DNA from: JAYPUA01 sp038133845
Lineage (GTDB): Bacteria; SAR324; NAC60-12
Assembly: GCA_038133845.1 (NCBI GenBank)
Contig: JAYPUA010000008.1
Coordinates: 1-64,000 of the forward strand
Length of the DNA stretch: 64,000 nucleotides
Direction of reading: 5' to 3'
Part shown: piece by piece, positions 7,950-14,927 of the stretch
Layout of the letters: each line of letters opens with the position of its first letter
Position numbering within the stretch: the first letter of the stretch is position 1
The notes under the pieces: model-generated
What the model saw: the letters and a program-made list of their open reading frames with translations, nothing else
Told to the model about the DNA's origin: nothing
Databases searched by the model: none
Made by a program: the position numbers and the translations under genes

Positions 7950-8900
7950 ATGCTCAGCCGAACGGCAGACAGCCTTTACTGGATGGCCCGCTACATGGAG
8001 CGCGCCGGGAACCTGGCCCGCATCCTGGAGGTCGCCGACCGCATGGCCCTGTCTCCCACTCCGGAGAGTGTGGCGGCTCCCTCCAACAGCGAGTGGCGCT
8101 CCGCCCTGATCATCTCCGGAACCGAGTGGGCCTACTCGCAGAAGTATTCCGACGTGACCCCGGCGCAGGTGCTGCACTTCCTGGCGCTGGATGAAACCAA
8201 CCCCTCCAGCATCCGCTCCTGCATCGAGACCGCGCGCCGCAACGGCCGCTCGATGCGGACCGCGCTGACCCGGGAGGTCTGGGAGAACCTCAACGACACC
8301 TGGCTCGAGGTCCGAGGTGCCACGCCGCAGAGGCTCGCCGGGAGCCACGTGCGCGGATTCCTCGACTGGGCCCGCGAGCGCTCGCTGCAGTTTCACGGGG
8401 CGGCGACCGGGACGATGCTCCGGGATGACACCTACGCCTTCACTCGGCTCGGCACCTTTGTGGAGCGAGGTGACAACACAGCGCGCATTCTGGACGTCAA
8501 GTACCACATCCTCCTCCCGGAGTATGCACCGGTCGGGGGAGGGCGGGATTACTACCAGTGGGCCGCCATCCTGAGAGCCGTCTCCGCACACCGCAGCTAC
8601 CGTTACATCTACCGGGATTCATACAAGCCCTGGCTGATTGCCGACCTGCTGATCCTGCGTGAAGAGATGCCTCGCTCCATGACCGCCTGCCTCGGGCAGA
8701 TCGTTCAGCACCTTGGAACCCTTGCCGAGCGCTACGGACAGCGGCACGAATGTCACCGGCTGGCCGGACAGCTCTACTCCGAGATGCGCTTCGCCAAGAT
8801 CTCGGAGGTCTTTCAGGACGGACTGCACGAGTTTCTCTCGGACTTCATCTCCCGGAACATGGAACTCAGTGACCAGATCCGTACGGACTTCCTGATGTAG
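7950..8900 (+). CDS. Alpha-E domain protein (DUF403), Anbu cluster
   Basis: This 316-aa all-helical protein starts with M-L-S-R-T-A-D-S-L-Y-W-M-A-R-Y-M-E-R-A, the hallmark of the alpha-E (COG2307) family, and contains T-F-V-E-R-G-D-N-T-A-R-I-L-D in the middle. No enzymatic activity is known; it nearly always sits next to the permuted ATP-grasp gene and is thought to act with it. It starts 19 bases after the ATP-grasp stop and ends two bases before the transglutaminase start, so it is firmly within the operon. Confidence 0.93.
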   Translation: MLSRTADSLYWMARYMERAGNLARILEVADRMALSPTPESVAAPSNSEWRSALIISGTEWAYSQKYSDVTPAQVLHFLALDETNPSSIRSCIETARRNGRSMRTALTREVWENLNDTWLEVRGATPQRLAGSHVRGFLDWARERSLQFHGAATGTMLRDDTYAFTRLGTFVERGDNTARILDVKYHILLPEYAPVGGGRDYYQWAAILRAVSAHRSYRYIYRDSYKPWLIADLLILREEMPRSMTACLGQIVQHLGTLAERYGQRHECHRLAGQLYSEMRFAKISEVFQDGLHEFLSDFISRNMELSDQIRTDFLM

Positions 8901-8902
8901 CC

Positions 8903-9718
8903 ATGCAGCTGAAAATCGCACACCAGACGATCTACCGTTACAGCGAATCCGTCGACTACACGGTCCAGCAGCTCCGGCTGTTTCCGGACTCCTTCGAGGG
9001 ACAGCAGGTCCGCGCCTGGACGATCGAGGCACCGCAGGACAGCCTCCCGGAGTTCCGGGACGGATTTGGAAACCGCACCGCACTCCTGACACTCGACCGC
9101 CCGCACCGTCAGGTCGTCCTGCGCGTGATCGGGGAGGTGGAGACGGAGGAGATGCACGGGGTGGTTCGTGGCGTGCCGGAGCCTCTGCCTCCTGCGTTCT
9201 ACATGCGTTCCACCTCCCGGACCCGGGCTTCGGAAGGTCTGGAGCGCCTCGCGCGGCCTGCACGTGCCGAGTCGAGCCCCCTGAATCGACTCCATCGCTT
9301 GATGAGTTTGGTGCACCTGCGAATCCTCTATGAACCCGGAGAGACTCACGTCGCAACTACCGCTGACGAAGCGCTGGCGCATGGACGTGGAGTGTGTCAG
9401 GATCATGCCCATGTCTTCATCACCTGTGCGCGCCTGCTCGGATTCCCGGCCCGCTACGTCAGTGGATACCTCTGGACCGCCGAGGCCATGGACCACGACG
9501 CCAGCCACGCGTGGGCAGAGGCCTGGGTGAAGGGGCTCGGATGGGTTGGCTTTGATGCGGCCAACGGTGTCAGCCCGTCTGAATCGTATGTGCGGATGGC
9601 CTGTGGGCTGGATTACGGAGATGCGGCTCCGGTGCGCGGAGTGCGCCGGGGAGGAGGTTCCGAAGTGCTCAATGTCCAGCTGCAGGTGCAACAGGCCCGC
9701 CTCCAAGTGGCCGCGTGA
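8903..9718 (+). CDS. Transglutaminase-like cysteine protease, Anbu cluster
   Basis: A 271-aa protein with the N-terminal beta domain typical of bacterial transglutaminase-like proteins (I-A-H-Q-T-I-Y-R-Y start), then the catalytic domain with C165 (G-V-C-Q-D-H-A-H), H202 (A-S-H-A-W-A-E) and D218 (G-F-D-A-A-N). Such proteins are predicted peptidases or amidases rather than true transglutaminases. No signal peptide is present, so the protein is cytoplasmic like its neighbours. It starts two bases after the alpha-E stop. Confidence 0.93.
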   Translation: MQLKIAHQTIYRYSESVDYTVQQLRLFPDSFEGQQVRAWTIEAPQDSLPEFRDGFGNRTALLTLDRPHRQVVLRVIGEVETEEMHGVVRGVPEPLPPAFYMRSTSRTRASEGLERLARPARAESSPLNRLHRLMSLVHLRILYEPGETHVATTADEALAHGRGVCQDHAHVFITCARLLGFPARYVSGYLWTAEAMDHDASHAWAEAWVKGLGWVGFDAANGVSPSESYVRMACGLDYGDAAPVRGVRRGGGSEVLNVQLQVQQARLQVAA

Positions 9719-9736
9719 CCCTCACGTGTTCCTCCA

Positions 9737-10513
9737 ATGACCTACTGCCTCGGGCTCTTCCTCGAAGAAGGGCTGGTGCTGCTCTCCGATACCCGGACCA
9801 ACGCCGGGATTGACAACGTCTCCACCTACCGCAAGATGCACCTGTTCCACGAACCTGGGGAACGGCTGATCGCTCTGATGAGCTCCGGGAACCTGGCCGT
9901 GACACAGGCCGTGGTCAATCTGTTGACCGAAGGGATCGAGGCGGTCGGACTCCCGGCAGAGCAGATCACGGAGACTCCGGAGACGCTGATGACCGTCCCC
10001 AGCATGTTCCGCGCAGCACAACTCGTTGGGGAGGCCGTCCGAGAGGTGTACCGTGTGGATGGACAGACGCTCGAGGCACAGGGGGCAGGGTTCAGCGCCT
10101 CCTTCCTGCTCGGAGGGCAGGTCCGGGGGCGTCCGATGCGGCTGTTTCAGGTCTACTCTGCCGGGAACTTCATCGAAGCCTCTTCAGATACCCCCTACCT
10201 GCAGATTGGGGAGCACAAGTACGGAAAGCCGATCCTGGACCGGGCGGTTCATCACCAGACCTCTTTGCTGGACGGTGTGAAGTTGGCCCTGATCTCCATG
10301 GACTCGACCCTGAGGAGCAACCTGTCTGTGGGGCTACCGGCAGACCTGGTGATTTACCGACGCAACCAGCACACCATCGAGTGGCAGCACCGCATTGAAG
10401 AGGACGATCCCTACTTCCGAAACCTGCGGCAGATCTGGTCGGATGCGTTGCAGAAGGCCTATCAGGACGTCCCGGATCCGGACTGGCTCCCCGAAGATTC
10501 TCCGCTAGCCTGA
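9737..10513 (+). CDS. Anbu (ancestral proteasome beta-subunit-like) peptidase
   Basis: The 258-aa protein is a proteasome-type N-terminal nucleophile hydrolase of the Anbu/BPH family. After Met removal it would expose Thr (M-T-Y-C-L-G), with D18 in S-D-T-R-T-N-A-G and K33 in Y-R-K-M, the expected active-site set. Anbu forms open ring assemblies in characterised bacteria, and its substrate is unresolved. It closes the four-gene cluster with ATP-grasp, alpha-E and transglutaminase genes. Its 3' end overlaps the convergent nitronate monooxygenase gene by nine bases. Confidence 0.93.
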   Translation: MTYCLGLFLEEGLVLLSDTRTNAGIDNVSTYRKMHLFHEPGERLIALMSSGNLAVTQAVVNLLTEGIEAVGLPAEQITETPETLMTVPSMFRAAQLVGEAVREVYRVDGQTLEAQGAGFSASFLLGGQVRGRPMRLFQVYSAGNFIEASSDTPYLQIGEHKYGKPILDRAVHHQTSLLDGVKLALISMDSTLRSNLSVGLPADLVIYRRNQHTIEWQHRIEEDDPYFRNLRQIWSDALQKAYQDVPDPDWLPEDSPLA

Positions 10514-11608
10514 CTGGTCTTGGGGCAGCCACGGATGCCGGGACAGTTGCGTCCAGCATTCCCGAGCCTCCTGAATGAATCGATCCACCACCTCCCGGGC
10601 GGGCACTCCCTTGGGCGCCAAAGCTGCGGCCTGACCGGCCCACATCGCGGAGAACTCGACGTCTCCGGAGCGGGCTGCGGCCTCGGCCAGCGCCTTTCCG
10701 GCATGGTACGTCTTGGGGTAGCCCGGAATTCTGTTGCCCTCCCCCGCGGTTTCCGCAATGAAGCGATTGCGAATGCCTCGAGCCGGACGTCCGGAGATGG
10801 CGCTCGTCACCTGCGTCCGAGAGGCACGCTCCGAGGCCAGCATCTGACGGTAGGCGGCTGGAGCGGAAGACTCCGGACATCCGACAAATGCCGTCCCGCA
10901 CTGTATGCCACACGCTCCCAAAGCCAACGCTGAGACCATCCCGGCACCGTTGACGACTCCCCCGGCCGCAATCACTGGGAGGTTGATCGCCCGGACGACC
11001 TGAGGCACCAAGGCCAGCGTGCTCAGCTGCTCGTCCTCCTGCGGAGCGAAGTTCCCCCGATGCCCTCCAGCTTCAAACCCTTGCGCCACCACAGCGTCCA
11101 CTCCTGTCACCTGAGCCTGCAGCGCTTCTGAGACCGTCGTCACACAGGCCATCACCACGCTTCCGAGCTCCTGAAGTCTGCGAACAAACTCTGAATCCGG
11201 CAGTCCAAAATGGAAGCTGACGACTGCCGGAGCGGTTTCCAGCAACACCTGCTGCTTCTCGGGATCTTCCAGGATCGATTTGTAGGGAGCGACCAACTCG
11301 GCAGGCGGTTCGGCTCCAAACTCCTGGAACCACGGACGCAGGCGCTCGATCCAGGCGATTTCGGCGAATGGGTCCGCGGGTTCCGGGAGGTGGGCAAAGG
11401 CGTTCACGTTGAAGGGACGAGCAGTGCGTTCACGCGTCTGAGCAATAAGCTCCCGGGCCTTTTCGGCAGAGACGGCACCGATGGCGATCGATCCCAACGC
11501 CCCGGACTCGGAGACTGTGGCCGCAAGCTCCGGGGTTGACACACCGGCCATCGGAGCCTGGATGAGGGGCCAGCGCACTCCGGGGAGGTTAAGAAAGTCT
11601 TGAGTCAC
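10505..11608 (-). CDS. Nitronate monooxygenase / 2-nitropropane dioxygenase family protein
   Basis: A 367-aa TIM-barrel flavoprotein with P-L-I-Q-A-P-M-A-G-V near the N-terminus, the E-A-G-G-H-R-G motif and V-I-A-A-G-G-V for FMN phosphate binding, as in NMO/FabK-like enzymes. It would oxidise alkyl nitronates such as propionate-3-nitronate, or act as a related FMN oxidoreductase. The start codon overlaps the stop of the NusG-like gene (ATGA, 11605-11608), so translation is probably coupled to that regulator, an unusual pairing. Confidence 0.88.
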   Translation of the reverse strand: MTQDFLNLPGVRWPLIQAPMAGVSTPELAATVSESGALGSIAIGAVSAEKARELIAQTRERTARPFNVNAFAHLPEPADPFAEIAWIERLRPWFQEFGAEPPAELVAPYKSILEDPEKQQVLLETAPAVVSFHFGLPDSEFVRRLQELGSVVMACVTTVSEALQAQVTGVDAVVAQGFEAGGHRGNFAPQEDEQLSTLALVPQVVRAINLPVIAAGGVVNGAGMVSALALGACGIQCGTAFVGCPESSAPAAYRQMLASERASRTQVTSAISGRPARGIRNRFIAETAGEGNRIPGYPKTYHAGKALAEAAARSGDVEFSAMWAGQAAALAPKGVPAREVVDRFIQEARECWTQLSRHPWLPQDQSG

Positions 11609-12144
11609 GACTTGGAGACCACATCGTAGAGGTTGCGTTCCACCGGCTTGACGTGCTTGGGCAGCACCTCCACCTTCACGGCCCCGGGGATCGCGTCCAC
11701 GTGGATGCGCAAAAAGCGATGGTCTGCCTCGTCGATCACCCCTCGGAGCCCCTTCAGCGGCCCCTCAACCACGACTACCTCCTCACCCTCCTGATAATCT
11801 GGGCTCTCAAAGAGGTCACCCACATGCTTCTCCAGCAAGAGAACGTTGTCGATCTGATCTTGCGGAACCGGGATTGGTCCCCGGCGGCTCTTGATCAGTT
11901 CGACCAGGCCACTGGTCTTGAGGATCTCCAGATGCAGCTCCGCGTTGAGTTCCACATGCAGGAAGAGATAGCCCACAAAGATCGGGCGGGTCAGGATCTT
12001 TTTGCGGTCCTTGCGCGTGCTCTCCTTCTGGTAGGTCGGGTTGAGGACTTCAAACTGTTTGCGTTCCAGGCCTTTGAGCACCAGGTTTTCGGCATTGGAG
12101 CGGATGCGGGCAACATACCACTGGAGTCCGGGAGCGTATTCCAT
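11605..12144 (-). CDS. NusG-family transcription elongation factor paralogue (NusG/RfaH/UpxY-like)
   Basis: The 179-aa protein has an N-terminal NGN domain (residues about 8-110, with W-Y-V-A-R-I-R-S-N and R-P-I-F-V-G-Y-L-F-L) and a C-terminal KOW domain (G-P-L-K-G-L-R-G-V-I). NusG-type factors bind the RNA polymerase clamp and modulate pausing, termination or ribosome coupling. It is not next to secE or ribosomal-protein genes, where the housekeeping nusG normally sits. It is therefore more likely a specialised paralogue of the RfaH/LoaP/UpxY kind. It lies 87 bases downstream of the ALDH16 gene and overlaps the nitronate monooxygenase gene. Confidence 0.85.
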   Translation of the reverse strand: MEYAPGLQWYVARIRSNAENLVLKGLERKQFEVLNPTYQKESTRKDRKKILTRPIFVGYLFLHVELNAELHLEILKTSGLVELIKSRRGPIPVPQDQIDNVLLLEKHVGDLFESPDYQEGEEVVVVEGPLKGLRGVIDEADHRFLRIHVDAIPGAVKVEVLPKHVKPVERNLYDVVSKS

Positions 12145-12231
12145 GAGGTCGGTTTTTCAGAGTTCAGGCAGATGGAGCTTGTGCCGGGTCAGTTTCGTTT
12201 GCGCCTGTGGAAGTTGCAACTTCTTCCGGAG

Positions 12232-14622
12232 TCATTCGCCATAGGGGACCCAGACGTTCTTGACCTGGACCGCCCGCTGCAGCCAGAGGCGCCCCTCCGC
12301 GGCTTTCGAATCCAGCCAGTCCACCTGGTGGCCGTGGTTGGTCCAGAGGCGCTTGAGGTTCCCGGCGCTTCGACGCTCCGCCTCGGCGCACTCTTCCGGC
12401 GTGCCGCAGACCCAAAGCCCCTCCACGTCGTCATGATCCGCAAGGGTCGTTAGCAGGCTCCCGGAGTCTCCGGTGATCAGGTTCACCGCACCAGCCGGGA
12501 CATCGGAGGTCTCCAGCACCTGGTAGAGGTCGGTGGCCAGCAGGGCGTGCGGAAGGGAGGGGACCAGCACCACCCGGTTTCCAACCGCCATGTGGGGCAG
12601 GAGCAGAGAGAGCAAGGAGAGCAGCGGCTGCTCCTCCGGGCAGATCACGCCAACGACCCCGATCGGTTCATGCAACGCCAGCACTACGGTCCGCCCGGGA
12701 GGCGTGTGGACTCGTCCTTCGTACTTGTCGGCCCAGGCCGCGTAGCTGAAGATCCGGGAGGTCGACGCCTCAAACTCTTGCGTGGCTGCGCGGGCCGAGC
12801 ACCCGGTCAGCTGCCGGAGGCGGTTTTGGAACTCTGCCGCACGTACGCTCAGGTTTTCTGCCAAAAAGTACAGCACCTGTGCCCGGTTGTGTGCAGAGGC
12901 GCTGCTCCAGCCTTTTGCCTTCTGGGCTGCCTCCACTGCGTTTCGCACATCCTTGCGGTTGCCTTGCCCCACCTCGCCGGCCAGCTTTCCCCCTGCGGTA
13001 AAGATCGAGAGGGAGTATCCGGAGTCCGGACGCACCTGCTTGCCACCAATGAAGAGCTTTGCCGTGCGGTTGATCTCCACGGTGGCCTCCGCCGGTCTCG
13101 GATTTTCTCCTGAAGCGGCCGGGCTCCGCTGACACTGAGCCGCCTTGCCAGAACTCGACACCTTGGGTTGCAGGTACTCCAGCATTCCCTCATGTCCTCC
13201 TTCGCGACCAAAGCCGCTCTCCCGATAGCCTCCGAAGCCGCTGGAGGCGTCGAACTGATTAGTGGAGTTGATCCAAACGACCCCAGCCTTGAGTTGAGGT
13301 GCCAGGTGCAAAGCCAGGTTGATGTTCTCGCTCCAGACGCTCGCCGCCAGACCGTAGGCGGTGTTGTTCGCCAGCTCCATGGCCTCGTCGGGAGTCCGAA
13401 AGGTCGAACTGACGAGCACCGGCCCAAAGATCTCCACTTGTGCCAGAGTGGACGCCGGATCCACCCCGGAGATCAGGGTCGGAGGAAAGAAGCACCCACG
13501 CTCCGGAAGGGGGCGAGAGGCCTGCCAGGGGGTGGCCCCTTCGCGGCGTCCCTGCTCCACCAGGCTCTGAATGCGCTCGAGTTGCACCGGCGCAACGATC
13601 GCTCCGAGATCCATCGTCTTGTCCAGGGGATCTCCGGTACGAAGCGTCTCCATCCGGCGGCGCAGCTTCTCCAGGAAGCGGTCCGAGATGTTCTCCTGCA
13701 CCAGCAGTCGTGACCCGGCACAGCAGACCTGTCCCTGATTGAACCAGATCGCATCGACCACGCCTTCAATTGCGGCATCCAGGTCAGCGTCGTCAAACAC
13801 CAGAAACGGAGATTTCCCCCCAAGTTCCAGCGTGAGCTTTTTGGAGCTGCCGGCGGTGACTTCACGGATTTGTCTCCCGACCTCGGTCGAGCCGGTGAAG
13901 GCGACCTTGTCCACGCCAGGATGTCGCACAAGGGCCGCTCCGGTTGCTCCGGCCCCGGTGAGCAGGTTGAACACGCCCGGAGGCAGCCCGATGCGTTCGC
14001 AGCACTCGGCAAACCAGAGGGCGGTAAGCGGAGTGAACTCTGCTGGCTTGAGCACCACGGTGTTTCCGGCCGCCAAGGCCGGAGCCACCTTCCAGGCCAG
14101 CATCAGGAGTGGGAAGTTCCACGGGATGATCTGCCCGGCGACCCCAACCGGCTCGTGCTCCGGGAACTCGCTCTCCAGCAGCTGCGCCCATCCGGCGTGG
14201 TGGTAGAAGTGCCGGATCACCAACGGCACGTCGATGTCCCGGGTCTCCCGGATCGTCTTTCCGTTGTCCAGGGTCTCCAACACAGCCAGCAGGCGCGCCT
14301 GCTTTTGCATCTCTCGAGCGAGCGCATAGAGCATCCGGGCTCGAACATGCCCGCTCAGCGCCTGCCACCCCGGGAGTGCTTCCCGGGCCGCCTGCACGGC
14401 AGCATCCACGTCACGCTCCTCGGCCTCCAGACATCGGGCCAAGACTTCTCCGGAGGCCGGATTGAGCGTCTCGAAGGAGGAACGCCCCTTGGGGTGCTTC
14501 CAGGCTCCGTTGATGAAGAGCCCGAACCGGGAGTTTCGAGACTGAAGCCAGCGATGGGCTTCTTGCGCGCTTTCCGGAGCGGGGCCATAGTCCATGGAGT
14601 GATACAGATCGGAGAGGTTCAT
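12232..14622 (-). CDS. Two-domain ALDH16-type aldehyde dehydrogenase
   Basis: A 796-aa protein made of two ALDH-like halves. The first half is a complete NAD(P)-dependent aldehyde dehydrogenase with P-W-N-F-P, general base E266 (L-E-L-G-G-K) and nucleophile C300 (N-Q-G-Q-V-C-C-A-G-S). The second half (about residue 515 on) keeps the Rossmann-like fold, including E-P-I-G-V-V-G-V-I-C-P, but lacks the E-L-G-G-K and G-Q-x-C catalytic motifs. This active plus pseudo-domain layout is that of the ALDH16 family, in which bacterial members retain activity. ATG 14622 was chosen from the homology-like start; 14664 and 14637 are in-frame alternatives with equally weak ribosome-binding sites. Confidence 0.88.
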   Translation of the reverse strand: MNLSDLYHSMDYGPAPESAQEAHRWLQSRNSRFGLFINGAWKHPKGRSSFETLNPASGEVLARCLEAEERDVDAAVQAAREALPGWQALSGHVRARMLYALAREMQKQARLLAVLETLDNGKTIRETRDIDVPLVIRHFYHHAGWAQLLESEFPEHEPVGVAGQIIPWNFPLLMLAWKVAPALAAGNTVVLKPAEFTPLTALWFAECCERIGLPPGVFNLLTGAGATGAALVRHPGVDKVAFTGSTEVGRQIREVTAGSSKKLTLELGGKSPFLVFDDADLDAAIEGVVDAIWFNQGQVCCAGSRLLVQENISDRFLEKLRRRMETLRTGDPLDKTMDLGAIVAPVQLERIQSLVEQGRREGATPWQASRPLPERGCFFPPTLISGVDPASTLAQVEIFGPVLVSSTFRTPDEAMELANNTAYGLAASVWSENINLALHLAPQLKAGVVWINSTNQFDASSGFGGYRESGFGREGGHEGMLEYLQPKVSSSGKAAQCQRSPAASGENPRPAEATVEINRTAKLFIGGKQVRPDSGYSLSIFTAGGKLAGEVGQGNRKDVRNAVEAAQKAKGWSSASAHNRAQVLYFLAENLSVRAAEFQNRLRQLTGCSARAATQEFEASTSRIFSYAAWADKYEGRVHTPPGRTVVLALHEPIGVVGVICPEEQPLLSLLSLLLPHMAVGNRVVLVPSLPHALLATDLYQVLETSDVPAGAVNLITGDSGSLLTTLADHDDVEGLWVCGTPEECAEAERRSAGNLKRLWTNHGHQVDWLDSKAAEGRLWLQRAVQVKNVWVPYGE

Positions 14623-14927
14623 TCGAGGGTCTTGCATTTCGGGAAGTGGACAGTACGTCGTCACAAAATCAACTGGAAACTATAGCACACCGTCCTCGTG
14701 AGAACTATCCCCAACACGTGTTCTGTCAGGCTCTGAGACCAGGCGAGAGCATCTGGCACCGTTTCCGGCAAAGAGGCGGAATCCGGACCTTGGCGTCAGC
14801 ATTGGCTTGCGAATCCTCTCCGGTTCAAGGGAAACTTCTCCTCTGCAATCCTTCTCACGAGTAGAAGTACCGAGCCTCATGCCCTTGTTTCCCCGCTCAT
14901 TCCGGAGTCCGATATCCTTGTGATTTT

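Noticed and set aside
6449..7951. 500-codon open frame antisense to the ATP-grasp gene
   Set aside because: The plus strand carries a clear permuted ATP-grasp protein with a strong ribosome-binding site; the antisense frame is open only because of high-GC codon bias and has no family features.
14665..14927. Riboswitch in front of the potassium channel gene
   Set aside because: A c-di-AMP (ydaO-type) element was considered because of the potassium context, but none of its conserved blocks could be found.
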